Below are positions 1-7,965 of a stretch of DNA of 37,830 nucleotides, piece after piece. This DNA is from Microbacterium oleivorans NBRC 103075 (GTDB lineage: Bacteria; Actinomycetota; Actinomycetes; Actinomycetales; Microbacteriaceae): contig NZ_BCRG01000017.1 in NCBI RefSeq assembly GCF_001552475.1, positions 1 to 37,830 on the forward strand, read 5' to 3'. The position numbers and the translations under genes were made by a program. Below the pieces are notes generated by a model. That model was not told the origin of the DNA and did not search any database. It saw only the letters and a list, made by a program, of their open reading frames with translations. Position 1 is the first letter of the stretch. The number at the start of each line of letters is the position of its first letter.

Positions 1-7
1 CCGAAGC

Positions 8-628
8 ATGCCCGCCGTGCCGGGGGCGCGGCCGGCCGCCGTGCTCATCCTCTTCGGAGTCCTCGACGACGTGCCGGCCGACCGCGAGTACTCGGCGGGC
101 GCCGTTTCGCGCGATCTCGACGTCCTGCTCCTGTCGCGCGCCGAGACTCTCCGAGCCCATCCCGGCCAGGTGGCCTTCCCCGGTGGCCGGGTCGACCCGG
201 GAGATGCGGATGCCGTCGCGGCATCCCTGCGCGAAGCGTGGGAGGAGACCGGGCTCGACGTCGCGGGGGTGGAGGTGCTCGGCACCCTCGAGCCCATCCC
301 GCTCGAGCACTCGCAGCACCTCGTCACCCCGGTCCTCGCCTGGTGGCGACGTCCATCACCCGTCCGCGTGGTCGACGAAGCCGAGTCGGCGGACGTGTTC
401 CGGGCCCCCGTTGCCGACCTCCTCGATCCGGCGCACCGCGGCATCACCGTCATCCGCTCCGAGCGCGGCGAGTTCCGCGGGCCCGCCTTCCTGATCCCGA
501 CGGCTCGGGGCGATCGCCTCGTCTGGGGGTTCACGGCGATGATCCTCGACGGTCTCTTCTCGCGCCTGGGCTGGAACGAGCCGTGGGACGAGGACCGCGT
601 CATCCGCCTGCCGGGTCAGAACGAGTAG
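8..628 (+). CDS. Nudix hydrolase, CoA pyrophosphatase type
   Basis: Probable Nudix phosphohydrolase of the CoA-pyrophosphatase (NudL/UPF0035-like) group, which cleaves CoA or its oxidised forms to phosphopantetheine and 3',5'-ADP. About residues 40-60 carry the group signature, LLLSRAETLRAHPGQVAFPGG-like (R44, H51-P-G-Q-V-A-F-P-G-G60), followed by the Nudix helix with R75-E76 and E79-E80-x-G82, the metal-binding glutamates. The first Nudix-box acidic residue is Asp66, as is usual in this group. The reading frame is open upstream of the ATG to the window edge, so the true start may lie outside the window. The stop abuts the convergent DUF2510 gene; the two ends overlap by about 13 bases. Substrate assignment is by motif only. 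Confidence 0.85.
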   Translation: MPAVPGARPAAVLILFGVLDDVPADREYSAGAVSRDLDVLLLSRAETLRAHPGQVAFPGGRVDPGDADAVAASLREAWEETGLDVAGVEVLGTLEPIPLEHSQHLVTPVLAWWRRPSPVRVVDEAESADVFRAPVADLLDPAHRGITVIRSERGEFRGPAFLIPTARGDRLVWGFTAMILDGLFSRLGWNEPWDEDRVIRLPGQNE

Positions 629-1638
629 TAGTCCTGGTAGTCCGACAGCAGCAGATCCGTCGCATCCTGGGGTACGAGGTAGGCCACGAGGCCCGTGACC
701 GTGTCGCCTTCGACGATGGTGCCGGCATCCGCGAGGAGGGTCGTCTCATCTGCGGCCACGACGAACGACGTCGGGTAGACCGCACCGTCGGGCGTGGCGA
801 GGGAAAGGTCGTAGGTCGCGTAGGCGGCGGGGATCCCATCGGGATCGATGCCGGTCACGGCCATCTCCACCAGGACGTATTTCTTGCCCTCGGTGCCGGT
901 CGCGTTGTACTCGTTCCAGGAGAGGACCTCGTCGGTCGCGTCCTCATCGACGATGCGGGCCTCCGCCGAGTACTCCGGCGAGCTCGACGTTCCGCCGATG
1001 TACGGGAGGGGGAGCGGCTCGTCGAGCGAGCCCTCACCTGACTCCGGGGCGTTCGGCTGGATGTCCGGGACGGTCGGCGAGGCCTCGGGCTGGGGCGCCG
1101 AGTCGTAATAGTCGTCGTTGTAGGTGCCCGCGGGCGACCAAATAGCGATGGCGATCGCGAAGCTGACGAACCCGGCCCAGATCAGGGCGAACCCGGCAAG
1201 GATCGTCCCCGTCAGTGCGAACCCCTTCGGCTGCCGGCGCACGAGCGCCATGATGCCGAGGATCGTCCCCGTGACTGCGACGAGGAAGCCGAAGAACGGG
1301 ATCCAGGCGAAGATGAACGCCGCGATACCGACCGAGAGCGCGGCGATCGCCAGACCCTGAGGACGGGACGGTGGCAGCGGGCCGGTCGGGTAGCCCGGGT
1401 AGGCGGGGTACGCCGGCGGCATACCCGGGGCGGGGGAGCCGTAGGCGGCGCCGGTTGCGTACGGCGGCAGCTGCGGCGCGGCCGGGGCGGGGATGCCGGG
1501 GTTCGGTGCGCCGTGCGCCGCGGCGGCCTCCGGCGGCAAGTACGCGGGCGCCGCGTGCCATGCCGCGCCGTCCCAGTACCGCAGCTCATTGTCGGCGTGC
1601 GGTGCCGGATACCATCCGGCAGGCGTCGTCTCGCTCAC
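616..1638 (-). CDS. DUF2510 / DUF4190-like membrane protein
   Basis: A 340-residue protein of unknown function typical of Actinobacteria. The N-terminus has the DUF2510 signature (G8-W9-Y10-P11 ... R20-Y21-W22-D23-G24 ... W27). Next come a Pro/Ala/Tyr-rich linker (about 29-95), hydrophobic segments at about 96-133 and 140-165 that resemble DUF4190, and an acidic extracytoplasmic C-terminal domain of about 150 residues that looks beta-rich. DUF2510 is thought to sit on the cytoplasmic side; the C-terminal domain resembles DUF4352-like exported domains only loosely. I chose the GTG at 1636-1638 because it starts directly at the DUF2510 motif and has a GAGGGGG ribosome-binding site; the open frame runs further upstream without family similarity. 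It is divergent from the oxidoreductase at 1771. Confidence 0.8.
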   Translation of the reverse strand: MSETTPAGWYPAPHADNELRYWDGAAWHAAPAYLPPEAAAAHGAPNPGIPAPAAPQLPPYATGAAYGSPAPGMPPAYPAYPGYPTGPLPPSRPQGLAIAALSVGIAAFIFAWIPFFGFLVAVTGTILGIMALVRRQPKGFALTGTILAGFALIWAGFVSFAIAIAIWSPAGTYNDDYYDSAPQPEASPTVPDIQPNAPESGEGSLDEPLPLPYIGGTSSSPEYSAEARIVDEDATDEVLSWNEYNATGTEGKKYVLVEMAVTGIDPDGIPAAYATYDLSLATPDGAVYPTSFVVAADETTLLADAGTIVEGDTVTGLVAYLVPQDATDLLLSDYQDYYSF

Positions 1639-1695
1639 GTCTGAATCCCCCTCGTTCCCACGGTTCGAAGGCGGACCGCGCCGCCTTCCACGTCG

Positions 1696-1701
1696 AGAGT
1701 A
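1696..1701 (-). promoter_or_regulatory. candidate -10 element of the DUF2510 gene
   Basis: TACTCT on the minus strand fits the actinobacterial TAnnnT -10 pattern and would give a leader of about 50 bases before the GTG at 1638. No convincing -35 is visible. The position where one would fall overlaps the dyad at 1711-1734. Confidence 0.3.
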
Positions 1702-1710
1702 CAAGCGCAA

Positions 1711-1734
1711 GGGCAGGCGCTTCATCGCCTGTCC
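1711..1734. promoter_or_regulatory. inverted repeat between divergent genes (possible operator)
   Basis: Nine-base arms GGGCAGGCG and CGCCTGTCC pair around a six-base spacer with a single G·T mismatch. The dyad sits in the 132-base gap between the divergent DUF2510 and oxidoreductase genes, where the -35 regions of both candidate promoters (TACTCT minus, TAGCGT plus) would fall. This is an operator-like position, but the binding protein is unknown and there is no regulator gene next to it. Confidence 0.35.
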
Positions 1735-1770
1735 GACGTAGCGTCGGGGGTTGACGAAAGGAGCCTCACC

Positions 1771-2415
1771 ATGGCACACATCACGATCATCGGCGGACAC
1801 GGAAAGGTCGGCCTGCTCCTCGCCCCCCTCCTCGTCGAGGCGGGACACGAGGTGACCTCCGTCATCCGCAACCCGGACCACAGCGACGACATCGTCCGCA
1901 CCGGTGCCACCCCGCTCGTGGCCGACGTCTCGTCATCCGACACCGACTCGATCACCGAGATTCTGGCTGCCAGCGACGCCGTCGTGTGGTCGGCCGGCGC
2001 CGGGGGCGGTTCCGCGGAGCGCACGTACGCCGTCGACCGGGATGCGGCGATCCGCTCCATCGACGCGGCTGTCGCCGCCGAGGCGCGGCGCTACCTGATG
2101 GTCTCCTACTTCGGCGCAGGCCCCGACCACGGTGTCGACCCGTCCGACGACTTCTTCGCGTACGCGGAGTCGAAGGCCGCAGCCGACGAACACCTGCAGA
2201 AGGCCGACCTGGACTGGACGATCCTGGCTCCGTCTGCGCTCACTCTCGACGAGCCGACCGGAAGGATCGATGCAGACGCCGACGAGGGGACCTCGGTCTC
2301 TCGTGCGGATGTCGCGGCCGTGATTGCGGCAGCTCTTGCAGACCCGAGCACGATCGGGCGCACGATCTCGTTCAATAACGGTGACCAGCCGATCGCCGAG
2401 GCGATCAGCGCCTGA
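1771..2415 (+). CDS. NAD(P)-binding (atypical SDR / NmrA-like) oxidoreductase
   Basis: A 214-residue single-domain Rossmann protein of the atypical SDR (YwnB/YhfK-like) group. The dinucleotide site is G8-G9-H-G11-K-V-G14 at the very N-terminus, and the Y-x-x-x-K pair of classical SDRs appears as YAESK in the middle of the protein. Family members are NAD(P)H-dependent reductases or redox sensors, and the substrate cannot be deduced here. A good ribosome-binding site, AAAGGAG, lies nine bases before the ATG. The stop is 13 bases from the convergent SGNH hydrolase end; a weak TCCCC/GGGGA dyad there is too short to call a terminator. Confidence 0.85.
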   Translation: MAHITIIGGHGKVGLLLAPLLVEAGHEVTSVIRNPDHSDDIVRTGATPLVADVSSSDTDSITEILAASDAVVWSAGAGGGSAERTYAVDRDAAIRSIDAAVAAEARRYLMVSYFGAGPDHGVDPSDDFFAYAESKAAADEHLQKADLDWTILAPSALTLDEPTGRIDADADEGTSVSRADVAAVIAAALADPSTIGRTISFNNGDQPIAEAISA

Positions 2416-2428
2416 GCGTTCTCCCCTG

Positions 2429-3220
2429 TCAGGGGACCACGGGTGCCGGTTCGTCCTCGAGGGTCGTGCCGGCATCCGTCGTGGCGCTTCGCTCGGTGAG
2501 CGCTGCGAGCAGTTTCTCGGCCAGGTACGCGTGCCCGCGGTCGGACGGATGATTGCGGCCCGCACCTGTGTCGATCATCTCGAGGTAGTTTGCGGGCGTG
2601 AGCCACTGCTCCTGCAGCGGCGAGAGGTACCACCAGTGACGATCGGCTGCGGCTGCCTTCAGGTCGCCGTCGATGCGGATGGTGCCCTCGTGAACCGGGA
2701 ACTGATGGGGGGCCGGTCCGAGGATGACGACCTGAGCGCGCGGGTAAAGGCGCTCGAAGGTGTCCCAGGTCGCATCCACGGCTTCGCGGTAGCCGCGCTC
2801 GCCCTTGAGGCGATCGTTGATGGAGCCCTGGATGATGATCAGGTCGTAGTCGGCCGTCGGGTCGAGCGACGTCGCACGGGCACCGAAGTCGGGCCGGTCC
2901 ACTCCGGGCGACAGGTAACCCGAACCCTTCACCCCGTCGACGGTGACGTTCCACCCGCTGAGCCAACCCAGACGGTAGGCGTACCCCTCTGTCGGTCGCG
3001 TGGCCGCGGCGCCCCACGTCCACGAGTCCCCGAACACCAGCACGTTGGCGTCGGCGGGAATCGACAGCGGCTCGACGCTCGCGACGCCACCGCCGGAGGC
3101 TGCGGCTTCGACGGTGGGAGTGGTCCGCCACGGCTGCCAGGCGGCCAGTGCGACGATCGCGGCCACCCCGGCGGCGACGATGGCCACCCCCCAGCCACGC
3201 GCTCGTCGTTCAGAGGTCAT
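2429..3220 (-). CDS. SGNH/GDSL-family hydrolase, membrane-anchored
   Basis: A 263-residue exported esterase/acyl-hydrolase-like protein. An Arg-rich N-terminus and a hydrophobic helix at about 10-28 suggest a signal anchor with the catalytic domain outside the cell. Block I is V-F-G64-D65-S66-W with Ser66 as the nucleophile. A Gly-Ser-Ile-Asn-Asp block (GSIND) supplies the oxyanion Gly and Asn, and block V is R-N-H224-P-S-D-R-G-H. The canonical Asp three residues before the catalytic His is Gly221 here; Asp217 or a rearranged triad may replace it. The gene is divergent from the transglutaminase gene, and a TACCCT -10 lies six bases before the ATG, implying a leaderless mRNA. Substrate unknown. 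Confidence 0.8.
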   Translation of the reverse strand: MTSERRARGWGVAIVAAGVAAIVALAAWQPWRTTPTVEAAASGGGVASVEPLSIPADANVLVFGDSWTWGAAATRPTEGYAYRLGWLSGWNVTVDGVKGSGYLSPGVDRPDFGARATSLDPTADYDLIIIQGSINDRLKGERGYREAVDATWDTFERLYPRAQVVILGPAPHQFPVHEGTIRIDGDLKAAAADRHWWYLSPLQEQWLTPANYLEMIDTGAGRNHPSDRGHAYLAEKLLAALTERSATTDAGTTLEDEPAPVVP

Positions 3221-3226
3221 GCGAAG

Positions 3227-3232
3227 AGGGTA
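3227..3232 (-). promoter_or_regulatory. -10 element, leaderless promoter of the SGNH hydrolase
   Basis: TACCCT on the minus strand ends six bases before the ATG at 3220, so transcription should start at or within one base of the start codon. The same core, TACCCTCTTC, recurs in front of the PlsC-type gene at 36700. Confidence 0.5.
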
Positions 3233-3292
3233 AGCGATCGACAGCGGTTTCCCTGCCTCCGGTCAGCCCGCCGCCCGGCATCCTCCTCGTGC

Positions 3293-3298
3293 GAGGAT
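3293..3298 (+). promoter_or_regulatory. candidate -10 element, transglutaminase gene
   Basis: GAGGAT (a TAnnnT-like variant with G at position one) ends six bases before the GTG at 3305. This is the same spacing as in the other presumed leaderless genes of the window. Confidence 0.35.
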
Positions 3299-3304
3299 TG
3301 ATCG

Positions 3305-4129
3305 GTGCAGCGTGTCGTCAGAGCGGAACTCGACCTTGACGTCGAAGGGGAGCTCGACCTCATCCTTTCCGTCGCCGTCGCCGCCGGAGTTCCGGTCGCT
3401 CACGAGCAGCTCTGGATCGAGCGTGACGGTGAGGAGCTCGTCCCCACCGTGGTGACGGATGCCGTCGGCACCCGGCTGCACCGCATCCGCCTCGATGCCG
3501 GGCCGCTCCGAGTCCGTTACGACGCCCGCGTCGAAGGGAGGGCGGAGGCCGCCCCGGCGTCGGAGCTCGACACCGCCATGTACCTGCGTCCCAGTCGCTA
3601 CTCGCCGTCCGACTCCGTCTTCGCACAGGCGCGACGCCAGTTCGGCGGAGTCCGAGGCACCGACCTCCTCGCGGCCGTCGAGGCCTACGTCGCTGAGACC
3701 GTCACCTATTCGCCGGGACTCTCGCTCGGGACGGACTCCGCGGTCACCACCCTCGCCACGGGGCAGGGCGTCTGCCGCGATTACGCTCACCTCGTGATCG
3801 CCCTGTTGCGCGCGATGGACGTGCCGGCGCGCTACGTCGCGTGCTACGCGCCGGGCCTCGTCCCGATGGACTTCCACGCCGTCGCAGAGGCGTGGGTCGA
3901 CGGGCGCTGGCGGGTCGTCGATGCGACCCGGCTGTCGAACCGCCGTGGTCTCGTCCGCATCGCGACGGGTAGGGATGCCGCGGATTGCGCGTTCCTCAGT
4001 TACTACGGCGCGAATCTCGCTCTGCAGCGGATGTTCGTGGATGCCCATGTCGAGGGGCTCGACGAGGTTGTGGCGACGGCATCCGACCCGCTCCGCGACG
4101 ACCGCACGGAACTCATCTCACTGGCGTGA
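3305..4129 (+). CDS. transglutaminase-like cysteine protease family protein
   Basis: A 274-residue cytoplasmic protein (no signal peptide) with a transglutaminase-like core of the bacterial type. The catalytic triad is visible: Cys157 in G-V-C-R-D-Y-A-H, His191 in D-F-H-A-V-A-E-A-W-V, and Asp206 in V-V-D-A-T-R. The N-terminal about 100 residues form the beta-rich domain usual in this family, before a helix containing the S-D-S-V-F-A pattern. Bacterial members are presumed proteases or amidases rather than crosslinkers, and the substrate is unknown. I used the GTG at 3305 because the sequence upstream is non-coding and a -10-like hexamer precedes it; no other start fits. It is divergent from the SGNH hydrolase. 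Confidence 0.85.
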   Translation: MQRVVRAELDLDVEGELDLILSVAVAAGVPVAHEQLWIERDGEELVPTVVTDAVGTRLHRIRLDAGPLRVRYDARVEGRAEAAPASELDTAMYLRPSRYSPSDSVFAQARRQFGGVRGTDLLAAVEAYVAETVTYSPGLSLGTDSAVTTLATGQGVCRDYAHLVIALLRAMDVPARYVACYAPGLVPMDFHAVAEAWVDGRWRVVDATRLSNRRGLVRIATGRDAADCAFLSYYGANLALQRMFVDAHVEGLDEVVATASDPLRDDRTELISLA

Positions 4130-4161
4130 CGCCATCTCCGCCGCGGAGGCGGCGCGGTGGA

Positions 4162-4167
4162 TATGGT
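4162..4167 (+). promoter_or_regulatory. candidate -10 element of the histidine kinase gene
   Basis: TATGGT matches TAnnnT and would place the transcript start about 15 bases before the GGGAG ribosome-binding site of the gene at 4191. Confidence 0.3.
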
Positions 4168-4190
4168 GATGCCAACAACTCGGGGAGCAG

Positions 4191-5366
4191 ATGGTGAAAA
4201 CGGCTGACGACGCGATACGTCGCGCGATCATCGAGCAGTACGGCGTGCTCGGTGGGGCGCCCGAGCCCGATCTGCAGGGCCTCGTGCAGTTGGCGGCCAC
4301 GGTCTGCGGCGTCCCCACGGCCGTCATCAACATCATCGACGACCGCTTCCAGCACCAGATCGCCGCTGTCGGCATCGAGCCCGCGGTGTGCAGCCGCGAG
4401 GACTCGATGTGCGCGGTGGTGTTCCGAAAGCCCGGGCACACCGTGGTCAGCGACGCGACCCTCGATGAGCGCTTCGCCGGCAACCCCTTCGTGACCGGCG
4501 AAGTGGCCAACGTCCGCTTCTACGCCTCGAGCCCGCTCGTCACCCCGTCGGGAGTTCCGATCGGCACGATCTGCATCTTCGACGACAAGCCGCGCGAACT
4601 GCCCGAGGACGAGAGCGCCGCGCTCGCCCTCATCGCCCATCAGATCGTCGACGTCCTGGAGCTGCGTCGCCTGACGCGCGAGCTCGGCGAGTCGAACGAA
4701 CAGCTGGAGAACTTCGCCGCGCAGGTCGCTCACGATCTCCGCAACCCGCTCACCGCGTTGACGGGTTACATCGAACTCGCCTCCGAGGTGCCCGAGGTCG
4801 CCGGCCTCCCCGCCGCCTCCCGTGCCCTGGCACGCGCCGAGTCCGTCGCCGACCGCATGTCGGGCATGATCGCGCGTCTGCTCGACTACGCCAGCGTCGG
4901 CGGAGCGCCCATCCGCCGCAGTGCGGTCGACATCGCTCCCCTGGTCGCCGCCACGATGGAGGACCTGCGGACGGGCGGCCACGACCACGGCGCCGAGGTG
5001 ACGGTCGACGCATCCGTCCTCGTGCCCGCCGACCCGACCCTCCTCGGTGTCCTGATGCAGAACCTCGTCGGAAACGCCGTGAAGTTCGCCGGTGCCGGTG
5101 GGTTGACCCCGCAGATCGCGGTGGCGGTGGGAACGGTCGTCGCGGGCGTCCGGATCACGGTCGATGACAACGGACCGGGTGTGCCGCTCGCCGAGCGCGA
5201 ACTCGTCCTCGAGCCTCTCGAGCGCGGATCCAACGTCGACGTCCCCGGCTTCGGCATCGGTCTGGCGACGTGCCGCCGCATCGTCGAGTCCCACGGCGGT
5301 CGCATGGGCATCGACGACTCGCCGTCGGGTGGTGCCCGGCTCTGGGTGGTCCTGCCGTCGGCGTGA
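4191..5366 (+). CDS. GAF-domain sensor histidine kinase
   Basis: A 391-residue soluble sensor kinase. A GAF domain occupies about 30-160 (ending near G-T-I-C-I-F-D-D). A short coiled linker (about 160-178) leads to the dimerisation/phosphoacceptor helix with His181 in V-A-H-D-L-R-N-P-L. The ATPase domain shows an N-box (N291, N295), a G1 box (D326-N-G-P-G330) and a G2 box (G353-F-G-I-G357), so it looks catalytically complete. There is no membrane segment, hence a cytoplasmic signal. Cys67 and Cys74 in the GAF domain could be redox- or ligand-sensitive, but that is speculation. No response regulator gene lies in the window, so it is an orphan kinase here. Start: ATG with a good GGGAG site. Confidence 0.88.
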   Translation: MVKTADDAIRRAIIEQYGVLGGAPEPDLQGLVQLAATVCGVPTAVINIIDDRFQHQIAAVGIEPAVCSREDSMCAVVFRKPGHTVVSDATLDERFAGNPFVTGEVANVRFYASSPLVTPSGVPIGTICIFDDKPRELPEDESAALALIAHQIVDVLELRRLTRELGESNEQLENFAAQVAHDLRNPLTALTGYIELASEVPEVAGLPAASRALARAESVADRMSGMIARLLDYASVGGAPIRRSAVDIAPLVAATMEDLRTGGHDHGAEVTVDASVLVPADPTLLGVLMQNLVGNAVKFAGAGGLTPQIAVAVGTVVAGVRITVDDNGPGVPLAERELVLEPLERGSNVDVPGFGIGLATCRRIVESHGGRMGIDDSPSGGARLWVVLPSA

Positions 5367-5381
5367 GGATCGGCTGAAACG

Positions 5382-5387
5382 TAGACT
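5382..5387 (+). promoter_or_regulatory. -10 element of argS (near-leaderless)
   Basis: TAGACT sits nine bases before the argS ATG. With a usual start six to nine bases downstream the mRNA leader would be zero to three bases, and no ribosome-binding site is visible. Confidence 0.5.
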
Positions 5388-5396
5388 TGACGGGCT

Positions 5397-7064
5397 ATGA
5401 CTCCCGAAGCCCTCGCCGCAGCCCTTCTCGCCGTCGTCTCCCCGCTCGTGGAGGCGCGACGACCCGGCTCCGGTGAGGCACTGACGCTCACCGACTTCCC
5501 CGTCGAGCGCCCGAAGAACCGCGACCACGGCGACTGGGCCTCGAACGCGGCTCTGAAGCTGTCGAAGCAGGTCGGCGTGAACCCGCGCGAGTTCGCGGCC
5601 GAGGTCGCGGGCGCGCTCGCCGCAGTCGACGGCATCGCCTCGGTCGAGGTCGCCGGTCCCGGGTTCATCAACATCCGACTGGATGCCGCCGCTGCCGGCG
5701 CGCTCGCCAGGACGATCGTCGAGGCGGGCACCGCCTTTGGTCGTGGTCGCAGCCAGGAGGGGAACACGATCAACCTCGAGTTCGTCAGCGCGAACCCGAC
5801 CGGCCCCATGCACATCGGCCACACGCGCTGGGCGGCTCTCGGCGATGCGATCGCCCGCCTGCTGCTCGCCAGCGGTGCGACCCTCGTCCGCGAGTTCTAC
5901 ATCAACGACGCCGGCGCGCAGATGGATCGCTTCGGTCGCTCGGTGCTCGCCCGCATGCAGGGCGAGCCGGCTCCGGAGGACGGCTACGCCGGCGCGTACA
6001 TCGACGACCTCGCGACGCGTGTCGCCGAGGCCGAGCCTGGGATCGCCGACCTGCCCGAGGACGAGCGGGTGGCCGCGGCCCGCGACAAGGCCTACGAGCT
6101 GCAGCTCGCGGAGCTCCAGGCATCCCTCGCCAAGTTCAACGTCCACTTCGACGTCTTCTTCAGCGAGCGGACGCTTCACGCCGAGGGTGCCGACGGCGGC
6201 CCGAGCCTCGTCGATGAGGCCGTCGACCGCCTGCGTGCCCAGGGCCACGTCTTCGACGCCGATGGCGCCGTGTGGGTGCGGACGACCGACTTCGGCGACG
6301 ACAAGGACCGCGTCATCCGTCGTTCCAACGGCGAGTACACCTACTTCGCCGCCGACGCCGCGTACTACCTGAACAAGGGCGACCGCGGCTTCGCGCACAA
6401 GATCTACCTGCTGGGTGCCGACCACCACGGTTACGTGCACCGCTTGAAGGCCCTCGCCGGTGCCGCCGGCGACGACCCCGAGAAGGACATCGAGGTGCTC
6501 ATCGGGCAGCTCGTCTCCATCAACGGGGCGCGGCTGTCCAAGCGCGCGGGCAACATCATCGAGCTCGACGACCTGCGGGAATGGCTCGGCACCGACGCGC
6601 TCCGCTATTCGCTGGCGCGCTACCCGGCCGATTCGCCGTTGACGCTCGACCCCGAGATCCTGCAGAAGCGGACGAACGACAACCCGGTGTTCTACGTGCA
6701 GTACGCCCACGCCCGCACGCACAATGTCGCCCGGAACGCGGCAGACTCCGGCGTCGCCCGCGACGCCTTCGCGCCGGAGCTGCTGACGCACGAGACGGAG
6801 TCCGCACTCCTCGGAGCGCTGCAGGAATTCCCCCGCCTGGTCGCCTTCGCGGCCGAGCTCCGCGAGCCTCACCGCATCGCCCGCTACCTCGAGGAGCTTG
6901 CGAGCCTGTACCACCGCTGGTACGACTCCTGCCGCGTCACGCCCCTCGGCGACGAAGAGGTCACAGACGTGCACCGCACGCGCCTGTGGCTCAACGACGC
7001 CACCGGTCAGGTTCTCCGCAACGGCCTCGACCTGCTCGGTGTCAGCGCGCCCGAACGGATGTGA
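5397..7064 (+). CDS. argS: arginine--tRNA ligase
   Basis: Class I aminoacyl-tRNA synthetase that charges tRNA-Arg (555 residues, normal length). The N-terminal additional domain contains D-H-G-D-W-A-S-N. The HIGH motif is H139-I-G-H142 after S-A-N-P-T-G, and the KMSKS counterpart is R379-L-S-K-R-A-G-N386. The C-terminal helical DALR anticodon-binding domain ends in [10 protein letters not shown]. This is the first gene of the conserved actinobacterial block. The next gene starts one base after its stop, so they are very likely co-transcribed. The ATG is supported by the family N-terminus and by the TAGACT promoter directly before it. Confidence 0.97.
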   Translation: MTPEALAAALLAVVSPLVEARRPGSGEALTLTDFPVERPKNRDHGDWASNAALKLSKQVGVNPREFAAEVAGALAAVDGIASVEVAGPGFINIRLDAAAAGALARTIVEAGTAFGRGRSQEGNTINLEFVSANPTGPMHIGHTRWAALGDAIARLLLASGATLVREFYINDAGAQMDRFGRSVLARMQGEPAPEDGYAGAYIDDLATRVAEAEPGIADLPEDERVAAARDKAYELQLAELQASLAKFNVHFDVFFSERTLHAEGADGGPSLVDEAVDRLRAQGHVFDADGAVWVRTTDFGDDKDRVIRRSNGEYTYFAADAAYYLNKGDRGFAHKIYLLGADHHGYVHRLKALAGAAGDDPEKDIEVLIGQLVSINGARLSKRAGNIIELDDLREWLGTDALRYSLARYPADSPLTLDPEILQKRTNDNPVFYVQYAHARTHNVARNAADSGVARDAFAPELLTHETESALLGALQEFPRLVAFAAELREPHRIARYLEELASLYHRWYDSCRVTPLGDEEVTDVHRTRLWLNDATGQVLRNGLDLLGVSAPERM

Positions 7065-7065
7065 C

Positions 7066-7857
7066 ATGACGACCGTGACGGAGGTCCGGCCCGCTCGTCG
7101 TCGTCCGCGTCGACGTGGCGCGTGGCTCGTCATCACGCTCCTCGTGATCGTGGGACTGCTGGTCGCAGCGGAGGTCACGGCGCGCATCGTCACGCCGCAG
7201 ATCATCCGCGATCGCATCGTCGAGAACGTCGGTCTTCCCGCTGATCAGAAGATCGACGTCGACATCCCCGCGCCGCTTCTGCTCCCGCTGCTCGTGGTGG
7301 GGCAGCTGCCGGAGATCCGGCTCACAGCCGACGACGTCGAGCTGAACGGCATCACGGCGGACGTCGACGTGACGGCGCAGGACGTGCCGATGTATCGGGA
7401 TGCCGACTGGTCCGGCGCGAACGCGACGGTCGTCCTGAATCAGGCCCAGACCCGCGCACTGCTGTCGAAGGTCGACGGGTTCCCCGTCGATTCGGTCACG
7501 CTGAACCCGCCCGAGGTCGCCGTCGACACCGACGTGAGGGTCTTCGGAGCGTCCGTTCCGGTCGGGGTGAGCCTGTCGGCCGACGCGCGTGACGGTGAGA
7601 TCGTGCTGTCGCCGACGACGTTCCGCCTCGCCGGTGCCGACCTGTCGGCGGACGCGTTGCGCGCGCAGCTCGGCCCGCTCGTCGGATCGCTCCTGGAGGA
7701 GTGGCCGGTCTGCGTCGCCCAGTACCTGCCGAAGGCCCTGACGCTGACGGGCGTCACGATCGAGGATCGCGGAATCGTCGCCGACTTCGAGATCGACAGC
7801 TCGATCCTGCGCGACAAGGCAGCCCAAGCGTCCGGCTCCTGCAGCGACGCCTCGTAG
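7066..7857 (+). CDS. DUF2993 (LmeA-like) membrane-anchored protein
   Basis: A 263-residue protein with a basic N-terminus (R-P-A-R-R-R-P-R-R-R), one membrane helix at about 20-38, and an extracytoplasmic domain of the DUF2993 family. The pattern is D-x-D-I-P-A-P-L-L-L-P-L-L followed by repeated beta-strand segments such as V-D-V-T-A-Q-D-V. The best-known relative is mycobacterial LmeA, a periplasmic lipid-binding factor in lipomannan synthesis; that exact role is not established for this gene. The start ATG at 7066 is one base after the argS stop, so translational coupling is likely. A GC-rich stem (7861-7888) without a U-tract follows. Confidence 0.8.
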   Translation: MTTVTEVRPARRRPRRRGAWLVITLLVIVGLLVAAEVTARIVTPQIIRDRIVENVGLPADQKIDVDIPAPLLLPLLVVGQLPEIRLTADDVELNGITADVDVTAQDVPMYRDADWSGANATVVLNQAQTRALLSKVDGFPVDSVTLNPPEVAVDTDVRVFGASVPVGVSLSADARDGEIVLSPTTFRLAGADLSADALRAQLGPLVGSLLEEWPVCVAQYLPKALTLTGVTIEDRGIVADFEIDSSILRDKAAQASGSCSDAS

Positions 7858-7891
7858 CGTCACCGAGCCGGGAGCTGTGGCCCCGGTGCCC

Positions 7892-7897
7892 TAGACT
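7892..7897 (+). promoter_or_regulatory. candidate -10 element of lysA
   Basis: TAGACT, identical to the argS -10 hexamer, lies in the 7858-7965 gap upstream of lysA. A transcript from it would start near 7904 and cover both possible GTG starts (7915 and 7966). Confidence 0.4.
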
Positions 7898-7965
7898 GTG
7901 GGCACTGTCGGGGCGTGGCCACACCGCCCGACGTACCCGTTCCCCCTTTCGATTGGTGCCCCTGC

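Noticed and set aside
2422..2436. TCCCC/GGGGA dyad between two convergent genes as a bidirectional terminator
   Set aside because: Five base pairs only, and it overlaps the stop codon of the SGNH hydrolase gene.
4131..4153. CTCCG/CGGAG hairpin after the transglutaminase gene as a terminator
   Set aside because: Only five pairs with a three-base loop and no U-tract; common by chance at this GC content.
4113..7217. A 1034-codon open frame on the minus strand opposite the histidine kinase and argS
   Set aside because: Its translation is Arg/Asp/Gly/Val-rich without motifs, and it is the mirror of two well-supported genes; long antisense frames are expected at this GC content.
7861..7888. GC-rich stem (CACCG...CGGTG) after the DUF2993 gene as a terminator or lysA riboswitch
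   Set aside because: Interrupted stem without U-tract; far too short for a lysine riboswitch and overlapped by the likely lysA promoter.
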